A stretch of DNA of 64,000 bases from Acidobacteriota bacterium (lineage in GTDB: Bacteria; Acidobacteriota; Vicinamibacteria; Vicinamibacterales; UBA8438), in NCBI GenBank assembly GCA_009861545.1, contig VXME01000040.1, positions 817 through 64,816 of the forward strand, given 5' to 3'. The notes under the pieces are model-generated. The model was not told the origin of the DNA. It searched no databases and saw only the letters and a list, made by a program, of their open reading frames with translations. A program made the position numbers and the translations under genes. Positions 55,569 to 64,000 of this stretch are shown in pieces (the first letter of the stretch is position 1; every line of letters begins with the position of its first letter).

Positions 55569-56666
55569 ATGATGAACCAGCCGAGACTCTTCGAGCTCGC
55601 GGGGCGACCGACGACGCGGGCGGTGGCCCGCGCCGTCCGCGAGGCCGGGGTCGGCGGCCTCCCCGACGGCGTGCGCCGGGGGGACAACACCGTCTACCAG
55701 GAGATCGTCTGCCGCTCGGCCCTCAACCGGGTGGAGGGCATGCCGTTCCGCTGGACGCTCAACCCGTACCGCGGATGCACGCACGGCTGCCACTATTGTT
55801 TCGCCCGCCGCTACCAGTCGCAGTTGGAGCTCGACGCGGGCGACGACTTCTCCTCGGTGGTGCTCGTCAAGAGCAATTTTCCGGACGTGCTGGCGCGCGA
55901 GTTGTCCAGACGGCCGCTCGACGGCCAGATGGTCGCCCTCGGCACCGCCACCGATCCTTATCAGCCCATAGAAGGCCGGCACCGGCTCACGCGAAGAACC
56001 CTGTCGGTCCTGATCCCCCACGCGACGCCGGTCGGACTGATCACGAAGGGAACGCTGGTCGTGCGCGACACCGACCTGTTGGTGGAGCTGTCGCGCCGCA
56101 CTCGCTGCACCGTGACGTTCAGCCTCCCGACGGTGGACGTCGACGCCTGGCGGTCTCTCGAGCCGGGCACGGCGCATCCGCTACAACGACTCCGCGCCCT
56201 GCGCCGGCTGCGCGACGCGGGAGTCGACGCCGGCGTGCTGATGGCGCCGATCGTCCCCGGCATCAGCTCGAAGCCGGCCGGAATCGAGCGGACGCTGAAG
56301 GCGATCGCAGACAGCGGCGCGAGCCATGTCGGTGCGCTCCTGCTGCATCTGGAGGGGGACACGCGCCGGCACTTTCTCCGGTTCCTCTCGCGCGAATACC
56401 CGCAACTCGTCGCGGGGTACGGCCGCCTCTACGCCGGCAAGCACGCGTCGGCGTCCTACGCGACGCGCTTCCGGACCGTCATGGGAGCCCTGATGGCGAA
56501 GTACGGGCTGGAGAGTAAAGACCGGCCGGGTCCCGAGCAGCGCACCTCCCGCCCATCGATCTCCGACCGGAGCCGGCCGCACCAGTACGGCCTCGGTTTC
56601 CCGGAATCCCTCAGACCGTTCCCAGCAGCGCGCGGATACGCTGCTCCGTCGGCGGGTGGGTGCTGA
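55569..56666 (+). CDS. Radical SAM protein, Rv2578c/SplB-like
   Basis: This 365-aa radical SAM enzyme has the 4Fe-4S signature in NPYRGCTHGCHYCFAR (Cys-x3-Cys-x2-Cys) and the SAM-binding strand GTATDPYQPIE, as in the Rv2578c family related to spore photoproduct lyase. Its reaction is not known. The C-terminal 40 residues are low-complexity and read across the 3' end of htpX, which is encoded on the other strand; the two genes overlap by 56 bp tail to tail. An ATG doublet at 55569/55572 starts it; no ribosome-binding site is visible. Confidence 0.88.
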   Translation: MMNQPRLFELAGRPTTRAVARAVREAGVGGLPDGVRRGDNTVYQEIVCRSALNRVEGMPFRWTLNPYRGCTHGCHYCFARRYQSQLELDAGDDFSSVVLVKSNFPDVLARELSRRPLDGQMVALGTATDPYQPIEGRHRLTRRTLSVLIPHATPVGLITKGTLVVRDTDLLVELSRRTRCTVTFSLPTVDVDAWRSLEPGTAHPLQRLRALRRLRDAGVDAGVLMAPIVPGISSKPAGIERTLKAIADSGASHVGALLLHLEGDTRRHFLRFLSREYPQLVAGYGRLYAGKHASASYATRFRTVMGALMAKYGLESKDRPGPEQRTSRPSISDRSRPHQYGLGFPESLRPFPAARGYAAPSAGGC

Positions 56667-57447
56667 AGAGCGACATGATGCCGCGGCCCGACAGCGGCAT
56701 CATGATGAACATGTGCGCCGTAGCCGGATTCGCGTCGAGCGGAATCCGCTGCTGGGCCGCGTCGATCTTCTTCAGCGCGCCGGCCAGACCGTAGGGATTG
56801 CCGGCGATGGCGACCGCGCCCCGGTCGGCCGCGAACTCCCGGGAACGGGAAATCGCCGCCTGGATCAGCATCGCGGCGAGCGGCGCGACGATGATCGTCG
56901 CCAGCAGGGCAAGCGGATTGGAGCCCTCCTCGTCATCTCGCCCGAACCCGCCGAAAATCGCGGCGAACTGGGCCATGCGAGCCACCATCATGATCGTGGC
57001 GGCCACGGTGGCGGCAATCGAGCTGATCAGTATGTCGCGGTGCTTCACGTGAGCGAGCTCGTGCGCGATCACCCCCTCGATCTCCGGCTCGTCGAGAAAC
57101 CGGAGCAATCCCGTGGTCGCCGCCACCGCCGCGTGCCGCGGATTCCGCCCGGTGGCGAACGCGTTGGGAGAGTCGTCCGGGATGACGTAGACCTTCGGCA
57201 TCGGCAGGTTGGCGCTCTGCGCCAGGCGCGCCGTGATCCGATACAGCGGGTGCTCCGGACCGACCGGCTCCGCGCGGTACATCCTGAGCACGATCCGGTC
57301 GGAGAACCAGTACGAGCCGAAGTTCATCGCCACGGCGATGACGAAAGCGAACATCAAGCCGCTCGAGCCGCCCAACCACTCGCCGAGCGCGAGCAGCAGG
57401 CCGCTGAGCAGACCGAGCAGCAGAACGGTCTTGACGGTGTTTCCCAT
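56611..57447 (-). CDS. htpX: Heat-shock membrane zinc protease HtpX
   Basis: This is a 278-aa inner-membrane M48 metalloprotease for misfolded membrane proteins. It has two N-terminal helices, the zinc motif HELAH (in GVIAHELAHVKHRDIL), two more helices and the third zinc-ligand region SRSREFAADRGAVAIAG. MSLFSTHPPTEQRIRAL is the family C-terminus. AGGAGG precedes ATG 57447. It overlaps the end of the radical SAM gene by 56 bp. Confidence 0.96.
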   Translation of the reverse strand: MGNTVKTVLLLGLLSGLLLALGEWLGGSSGLMFAFVIAVAMNFGSYWFSDRIVLRMYRAEPVGPEHPLYRITARLAQSANLPMPKVYVIPDDSPNAFATGRNPRHAAVAATTGLLRFLDEPEIEGVIAHELAHVKHRDILISSIAATVAATIMMVARMAQFAAIFGGFGRDDEEGSNPLALLATIIVAPLAAMLIQAAISRSREFAADRGAVAIAGNPYGLAGALKKIDAAQQRIPLDANPATAHMFIMMPLSGRGIMSLFSTHPPTEQRIRALLGTV

Positions 57448-57468
57448 CCGATCCTCCTGAATGCCATT

Positions 57469-58605
57469 CTAGCCGGAGTGTGCGATGAGTCCGGCCAGCA
57501 GCGCGGCGCGCCAGGTGAGGTCGGCGGTGACGACGTGCTCGTCGAGCGCGTGCGCCCCGTCGCCCACCGCACCCAGCCCATCGAGAGTAGGGACGCCGAG
57601 CGCGCCGGTGAAGTTCCCGTCGGAGCCGCCGCCGGTAACGCCTTCACCCAACTCCCGACCCATTTCGGCAGCAACCGTCCGGGCGACTTCATACAGGCCG
57701 GCCACCTGCTCCGTCCTCTCGAACGGCGGCCGCGAGAATCCTCCGCCCACCTCGAGGCTCGTCCCTTCCAGCACCGGCCGCAGCGCCTGCATGCTGCGCT
57801 CGAGTCGGCGCGCGTCCTCCATCGTCGCCGCGCGGGCGTCGATGACCGCCCGGGCGTGCTCGGCCACGACGTTGGGCCGGTCTCCCCCTTCGATGACACC
57901 GACGTTCAACGTCACTCCGCGCCCGTGATCGCGGAGCGCCCCGACCGCCCGGATCTGGGCGGCCAGCTCGTCTATGGCGCTCGCGCCCCGCGTCGGATCG
58001 ATGCCGGCGTGCGCCGGGACGCCGCGTACCCGCAACTCGAACTCTCCGCACCCCTTGCGGCCGGTCTTCACCGCCCCGCCCGGCAGCGCAGGCTCCAGCA
58101 CGAAGACGGCGCTGCTCCCGCGGGCCTCCTCTTCGACCAGGCCGCGGGAAGAACGGCTGCCGCGCTCCTCGTCCGCCGTCCACAGCATGACCACCCGGAG
58201 ATCGTCCAGGCGGCCGGCCGCGGCCAGCGCCCGGACGGCCAGCATCCCGATGGCGATGCCCGCCTTCATGTCGAACACGCCGGGTCCGTACAGGCGGCCG
58301 TCGGACTCGCGCAGCGGCATGCGCTCGAGCTGCCCGACCGGCCACACCGTGTCGAAGTGCCCGAGCAGCATGACCTGCCGCGCCGCCGACGCGGAGCCGA
58401 AGGTCGCCCGCAGATGGGCGCCGCTGGTGGGCGATGGAATGCGCTCGACCGCACCCCCCATCTCGCCCAGGTGCTGCGCCAGCCGCTCTCCGCAGCGATC
58501 GACCGCGGCCGGCTCGGTGGTGGGCGACTCCAGTCGCACCAGCTCGGTCAGCACGCCGATCAGCCACTCGCGACGACTGTTGCAGAACTCACGCAGGGTC
58601 GGCAT
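57469..58605 (-). CDS. M20-family zinc metallopeptidase (CPG2-like)
   Basis: This 378-aa di-zinc peptidase has the metal-binding motifs GHFDTVWPVG (His, Asp), GVFDMKAGI, WTADEERGS (catalytic Glu) and, at the C-terminus, GGGSDGNF. The internal dimerisation domain follows near 180-290. The closest group is glutamate carboxypeptidase (CPG2-like), which removes glutamate from folates or peptides. There is no signal peptide, so it is cytosolic. Its start is 16 bp from that of the divergent secreted-protein gene, with TATTAT 5 nt upstream. Confidence 0.9.
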   Translation of the reverse strand: MPTLREFCNSRREWLIGVLTELVRLESPTTEPAAVDRCGERLAQHLGEMGGAVERIPSPTSGAHLRATFGSASAARQVMLLGHFDTVWPVGQLERMPLRESDGRLYGPGVFDMKAGIAIGMLAVRALAAAGRLDDLRVVMLWTADEERGSRSSRGLVEEEARGSSAVFVLEPALPGGAVKTGRKGCGEFELRVRGVPAHAGIDPTRGASAIDELAAQIRAVGALRDHGRGVTLNVGVIEGGDRPNVVAEHARAVIDARAATMEDARRLERSMQALRPVLEGTSLEVGGGFSRPPFERTEQVAGLYEVARTVAAEMGRELGEGVTGGGSDGNFTGALGVPTLDGLGAVGDGAHALDEHVVTADLTWRAALLAGLIAHSG

Positions 58606-58621
58606 GCGTCATAATACGACC
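58606..58621. promoter_or_regulatory. 16-bp divergent intergenic region with overlapping -10 boxes
   Basis: Only 16 bp (gcgtcataatacgacc) separate the ATG of the M20 gene and the GTG of the secreted protein. CATAAT on the + strand ends 6 nt before the GTG and TATTAT on the - strand ends 5 nt before the ATG. Both mRNAs must be leaderless, or one of the starts lies further in. Confidence 0.5.
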
Positions 58622-59176
58622 GTGAGGTACAGAAGCGCTCTGAGCGTCACGTTGGCGCTGGTGCTGGTCACCGCGGCGGCCGTTCCGCTGCAGGCGCAGC
58701 GCCGGCCCGTTCCACGGCCGTTTCCCACCCCGGAGACAGCGCCCGCGCGAGCTCCGTCCACCCCGGAGATCGACGTGGCGGGGCCGGCCGCGGCGCCCCG
58801 GGTCGCGGTTCCGACCGAGGCGACCCTCGGCGTGCCCATCTATCCGAACGCGCGGTACATCACGTCGTACGACGCCGGCCGCGGACAACGCTTCCACTTG
58901 TTCGGGACGGGCGCCCGGTTCGACGACATGGTGCGGTACTACTCGGCGCGGCTGCGCAACCGCGGGCGGCGGCTGTACGACGCCCCGCCGATCCACCAGT
59001 TCGAGACGGCGCGGTTCCGCGACCGAGAGATGGACTTCCGGCCGAGCGTCACGATCAAGGACTACACCTGGGGCGGAGCCACCGGCTACATCGACCCGAC
59101 GGCCGGCGGGGAGCCGGCGATCTTCCCGACGATCATCCAGATCACGACCCTGCCGGAGGGCGCGGCGAACCGCTAG
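58622..59176 (+). CDS. Small secreted protein of unknown function
   Basis: This is a 184-aa exported protein: signal peptide (LSVTLALVLVTAAAVPLQAQ), a Pro/Ala-rich linker to about residue 60, then a compact alpha/beta domain (LGVPIYPNARYITSYDAG, then FHLFGTGARFDDMVRYYSAR). The pattern 'vPiYPnA...y...fDDMVrYY' recalls small periplasmic domains found in many Acidobacteria and Proteobacteria, with no known function. The GTG start has no Shine-Dalgarno sequence but a -10 box 6 nt upstream. Confidence 0.72.
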   Translation: MRYRSALSVTLALVLVTAAAVPLQAQRRPVPRPFPTPETAPARAPSTPEIDVAGPAAAPRVAVPTEATLGVPIYPNARYITSYDAGRGQRFHLFGTGARFDDMVRYYSARLRNRGRRLYDAPPIHQFETARFRDREMDFRPSVTIKDYTWGGATGYIDPTAGGEPAIFPTIIQITTLPEGAANR

Positions 59177-59306
59177 GAGGTCGCGGCGCCGGCTCTCACC
59201 GTCCGAGCCTGGTCGGAGTTCGGAGCCGCAGGAGACGATTGCCGACCGGGCTGGCGCGGCGACGTCCCGGCGCGGCCGTAGCGGCCGGTAAGAGCACGGC
59301 GGCCAC

Positions 59307-61097
<1,791 letters not shown>

Positions 61098-62516
61098 CTA
61101 CATCCTGCGCAGCACGACGGACTTCAGATACGAGGTTTCGGGCACGGTCGCCAGCACGGGATGGTCGCGGCTCTGCAGCCGCCTCTCCACGACGCGGACA
61201 TCCGCCCGAGCGTCGGCCGCGGCTTCCGCGATCATGCGTGTGAAAGCCGGCTCGTCGACGTGGTAGGAGCAGCTCGACGTGATCAGCGCCCCGCCCGGCG
61301 ACAGGATCCGGAGCGCGCGCAGGTTGATCTCCTTGTAGCCGGCCAGCGCCCGCGTCGTGGCCCCGCGGTTCTTTGCGAACGCCGGGGGATCCAGCACGAT
61401 CGTATCGAACCGCTCGCCCGCCCTGTCGTGGTCGCGCAGCACGTCGAAGACGTTGCCCACTCGGGCCCGTACGTTGGCGACGCCGTTGATCTCGGCGTTC
61501 CGCTCGACGGAGGCCGCCGCGCTCTCGGACACGTCGACCGTCTCCACCTCATCGCAGGCCGGAGCCATCTGCAGCGCGAACCCGCCGGTGTAGCTGAAGC
61601 CGTCGAACGCCCTCCCGCGCGCATAGCGGGCCGCGGCAAGGCGATTTTCGCGTTGATCGAGAAACAGACCGGTCTTCTGGCCCTGCCAGGGATCGACGAC
61701 GTATCGGACGGCTCCTTCCCGCACCTCGATCTCCTGCGGAACGCTGCCGTGGCGCAGCTCGACGCCGCGGTCCAGCCCTTCGAGCGCCCGTACCTGCGGA
61801 TCGTTGCGGGCCAGGATGCCGGCCGGCTGCAGGAGTTCCACCAGCAGTTCGCCGATCAGCGGCAGCAGGCGGTCGGTGGCCTGGGACAGGGCCTGCACCA
61901 CCAGCGCCTCGCCGTAGCGATCCACGACCAGTCCGGGTAGTCGATCACCCTCGCCGTGGACCAGCCGATACGCCGTGGAGTCGATGTCCAGCGATTCGCG
62001 GTACCGGATGGCGGCCTCGAGCCGGGCGCGCCAGAACGCGGCGCCGGGGCGCACGTCGCGCCGGGTCAGCATCCTGAGGGCGATCACCGAGCGACTGCTG
62101 TAGAGCGCGTAGCCGAGGGGCCGGCGGTCGCCGCCGCTCACTCGCACGACGTCACCCGGGGCGGCGGCCACCCGCCGCAGATCCGAGCGATAGATCCAGG
62201 GATGTCCGGTCCGCAGGCGGCGCTCCCCCCGCGCGGTTACCGCAACCGCCGGCTCCCGCTTCGGTTCCCGAACCGTCGAGCGACCACGGGGCGGACGTCC
62301 CGCGGCGTCGGGCGGAGGCTGCGACTCCGCGACCTTCCTCGCCGGCCCGGCGCGGCGGGACCGCGTGCGGGAGGCAACGCCCTCCACACTCGACGCCGGG
62401 CGGCGCGCCCGTCCGCCCGAGCCGGCCGTACCGGCTGCGTCACCGCTCGATCGTCGTTCGTCCAGAAATCGTTCTCCTCGGCCGCCCCGGAGCCGGCCCC
62501 CGGCGGGCGGGACCAC
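61098..62516 (-). CDS. RlmI-like 23S rRNA (cytosine-C5) methyltransferase with an N-terminal extension
   Basis: This SAM-dependent class I methyltransferase of up to 472 aa has a PUA domain ([21 protein letters not shown]), an EEHEAD-like linker, and the catalytic domain with [26 protein letters not shown] (SAM loop), DPPAFAKN and the late [12 protein letters not shown] that holds the cysteine of RlmI/PUA-MTase enzymes. The first 80 residues are Arg/Gly/Pro-rich and not part of the family. GTG 62516 is chosen because it follows a TACTAT box by 9 nt. A later start nearer the PUA domain is possible. It is divergent from rpiB with 25 bp between starts. Confidence 0.87.
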   Translation of the reverse strand: MVPPAGGRLRGGRGERFLDERRSSGDAAGTAGSGGRARRPASSVEGVASRTRSRRAGPARKVAESQPPPDAAGRPPRGRSTVREPKREPAVAVTARGERRLRTGHPWIYRSDLRRVAAAPGDVVRVSGGDRRPLGYALYSSRSVIALRMLTRRDVRPGAAFWRARLEAAIRYRESLDIDSTAYRLVHGEGDRLPGLVVDRYGEALVVQALSQATDRLLPLIGELLVELLQPAGILARNDPQVRALEGLDRGVELRHGSVPQEIEVREGAVRYVVDPWQGQKTGLFLDQRENRLAAARYARGRAFDGFSYTGGFALQMAPACDEVETVDVSESAAASVERNAEINGVANVRARVGNVFDVLRDHDRAGERFDTIVLDPPAFAKNRGATTRALAGYKEINLRALRILSPGGALITSSCSYHVDEPAFTRMIAEAAADARADVRVVERRLQSRDHPVLATVPETSYLKSVVLRRM

Positions 62517-62541
62517 CAGACTCGTATAGTACAATTGCGAC
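62517..62541. promoter_or_regulatory. 25-bp divergent promoter of the RlmI-like gene and rpiB
   Basis: On the + strand TACAAT (62530-62535) ends 6 nt before the rpiB ATG. On the - strand TACTAT (62531-62526) ends 9 nt before GTG 62516. The boxes overlap, and no Shine-Dalgarno sequence is seen, which implies leaderless mRNAs. Confidence 0.55.
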
Positions 62542-63021
62542 ATGCGGATCGCGCTGGGCGCCGACCACGCCGGCGTCGCCCTGAAGGCGTTCATTCGTCG
62601 TGCTTTCGACGAGGCGGCGCGGGAGAGTCCCACCGGGCCGCCCAACACGTATGTCGACTTCGGCACCCATTCGGAGGAACCCGCGGACTATCCCGACTTC
62701 GCGCGGCCTGTCGCCGAGGGAGTCGCGGCGGGCGCTTTCGACCGCGGCGTGCTGGTCTGCGGAACCGGCATAGGCATGTCGATCGCCGCCAACAAGGTGC
62801 CCGGCGTGCGGGCCGCCCTCGTGCACGATCCAGTCGGCGCCGGGCTCTGCCGCGAGCACAACGACGCCAACGTCGTCACCCTCGCCGGCCGGTCCGTGGC
62901 TCCGGAAACCGCCATGGCCATCATCGAGAAGTTCCTCGGCACGCCGTTCGGCGGCGGCCGGCACGGGCCGCGGGTGCGCAAGATCGCGGACTTGGAGCGT
63001 TGCCTGGAAGGGGTCACGTGA
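62542..63021 (+). CDS. rpiB: Ribose-5-phosphate isomerase B
   Basis: This 159-aa cytosolic enzyme interconverts ribose 5-phosphate and ribulose 5-phosphate. Signatures are [13 protein letters not shown] at the N-terminus, the catalytic Cys in [16 protein letters not shown], and [15 protein letters not shown]. The stop codon overlaps the glyA start (GTGA), a pairing seen in many genomes. Confidence 0.96.
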   Translation: MRIALGADHAGVALKAFIRRAFDEAARESPTGPPNTYVDFGTHSEEPADYPDFARPVAEGVAAGAFDRGVLVCGTGIGMSIAANKVPGVRAALVHDPVGAGLCREHNDANVVTLAGRSVAPETAMAIIEKFLGTPFGGGRHGPRVRKIADLERCLEGVT

Positions 63022-64000
63022 CGCAGACCCTCGACGCCGACCGAGCCAACGAGATCGCCGGCCTCACCGATCGAATGCAGCCGCTCGCCACGAGCGACCC
63101 GGAGATTTCCAGGGCCGTCCGCCAGGAGATCGAGCGGCAGAACGACGGGCTCGAGCTGATCGCCTCCGAGAACTTCACGAGCGCCGCCGTGCTCGAGGCC
63201 ATGGGCTCGCCGCTGACCAACAAGTACGCGGAGGGCTATCCGGGGCGGCGGTACTACGGAGGCTGCGAGTACGTCGACGTGGCCGAGTCGCTCGCCATCG
63301 ACCGCGCGAAGACCCTGTTCGGAGCCGAGCACGCCAACGTGCAGCCGCACTCGGGCGCTCAGGCGAACATGGCGGCGTACTTCGCCCTGCTCAAGCCGGG
63401 CCAGACGGTGTTGGGCATGAATCTCGCCCACGGCGGGCATCTGACCCACGGGCATCCGCTGAACTTCTCCGGGCAGCTCTACGAGATCGTCCCCTACGGC
63501 GTGCGCCGCGACGACGAGCGAATCGACTACGACGCGCTCGAACGGCTCGCTCACCAGCACCGGCCCGAGTTGATCATGGTCGGCGCGAGCGCCTATTCCC
63601 GCGTGATCGACTTCGCGCGCATCGCCGGCGTGGCCGAGGCCGTCGGCGCCGCGGTGGTCACGGACATGGCGCATATCGCCGGTCTCGTCGCCACCGGGCA
63701 GCATCCGAGCCCGGTACCGCATTCCGACGTCGTGACCACTACGACCCACAAGACGCTGCGGGGGCCCCGCGGCGGCCTGATTCTCTGCCGGGAATCGCAC
63801 CGCAAGGCCATCAACCGCTCGCTGTTCCCGGGCGTGCAGGGCGGACCGCTCATGCACGTCGTCGCCGCCAAGGCAGTCTGCTTCAGGGAAGCCGCAACCC
63901 CCGGCTTCGCCGACTACCAGCGGCAGGTGGTCCGCAACGCGCGCCGCCTGGCCGGCGCGCTGGCGGATCAGGGCTTTCGCATCGTGAGCGGGGGGACCGA
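63018..64000 (+). CDS. glyA: Serine hydroxymethyltransferase (3' end outside the window)
   Basis: This PLP enzyme interconverts serine and glycine with tetrahydrofolate. The 327 residues present include [24 protein letters not shown], the PLP-facing blocks [11 protein letters not shown] and [10 protein letters not shown], and the Schiff-base Lys in [16 protein letters not shown]. The reading frame is open to base 64000; the rest lies beyond. The GTG start overlaps rpiB and is preceded by GAAGGGG; it gives an N-terminus about 20 residues longer than usual, so an in-frame ATG at 63075 is an alternative. Confidence 0.95.
   Translation, partial: MTQTLDADRANEIAGLTDRMQPLATSDPEISRAVRQEIERQNDGLELIASENFTSAAVLEAMGSPLTNKYAEGYPGRRYYGGCEYVDVAESLAIDRAKTLFGAEHANVQPHSGAQANMAAYFALLKPGQTVLGMNLAHGGHLTHGHPLNFSGQLYEIVPYGVRRDDERIDYDALERLAHQHRPELIMVGASAYSRVIDFARIAGVAEAVGAAVVTDMAHIAGLVATGQHPSPVPHSDVVTTTTHKTLRGPRGGLILCRESHRKAINRSLFPGVQGGPLMHVVAAKAVCFREAATPGFADYQRQVVRNARRLAGALADQGFRIVSGGT

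Overview
The window is about 68-70% GC, carries densely packed genes on both strands and has no rRNA, tRNA, CRISPR array or insertion sequence that I can see. The gene set points to a Gram-negative, LptD-bearing bacterium. A VWFA-related protein of the type described in Acidobacteria, a DUF5916/CBM9-like outer-membrane protein, a TonB-ExbB-ExbD-ExbD cluster, a multiheme c-type cytochrome with HEAT/TPR repeats and a GT-C glycosyltransferase with a TPR tail together suggest Acidobacteriota, possibly Vicinamibacteria. This is an inference from gene content, not a phylogenetic placement.

Layout. 1-4.7 kb (+): the end of an unknown gene, then a PlsB-like acyltransferase, proline dehydrogenase and a DUF5916 protein. 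4.8-11.3 kb (-): a TRAP/TPAT transport operon, tatT - dctP - fic - fused dctQM - TolB-like, in which a Fic-domain gene of lower GC sits between the binding protein and the permease. 11.4-13.5 kb (+): an FGE-fold protein without the catalytic cysteines, and a tRNA nucleotidyltransferase. 13.6-20.5 kb: an octaheme cytochrome lipoprotein (-), a divergent GT-C/TPR protein (+), a c-type cytochrome/copper-monooxygenase-like protein (-) and a VWA protein (-). 20.6-27.3 kb: a HAD phosphatase (-), divergent from ileS-lspA-lgt-rluD-nudix (+). 27.4-34.1 kb: lon and dksA-like (-), a Cys-rich unknown, rpmB and ridA (+), and a bifunctional (p)ppGpp synthase/hydrolase (-). 34.4-40.8 kb: a TPR lipoprotein (+), a structured gene-free stretch, the tonB-exbB-exbD-exbD operon (-) and a membrane pyrophosphatase (-). 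40.9-46.4 kb (-): tgt-yajC-secD-secF-uppP-DUF502. 46.5-56.7 kb: ddl (+), a HEAT-cyclophilin lipoprotein (-), then dNK-folC-lptD-rmd-radical SAM (+). 56.6-64 kb: htpX and an M20 peptidase (-), a small secreted protein (+), thiC and an RlmI-like methyltransferase (-), then rpiB and a truncated glyA (+).

Much of the window is envelope biogenesis: lipoprotein processing (lspA, lgt), Sec accessory functions (yajC-secD-secF), undecaprenyl recycling (uppP), D-Ala-D-Ala ligation (ddl), LPS export (lptD) and TonB energisation.

Three signals deserve attention. (1) The fic gene inside the TRAP operon is compositionally foreign yet translationally coupled to the permease. (2) Several divergent gene pairs have start codons only 16-34 bp apart, with back-to-back -10 boxes 5-11 nt before each start, which implies leaderless mRNAs and shared promoters. 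(3) The gene-free interval at about 35.43-35.90 kb holds several long helices, two G-U pairs and a GNRA hairpin that favour a + strand RNA, plus a duplicated hairpin motif. It matches no RNA family that I recognise.
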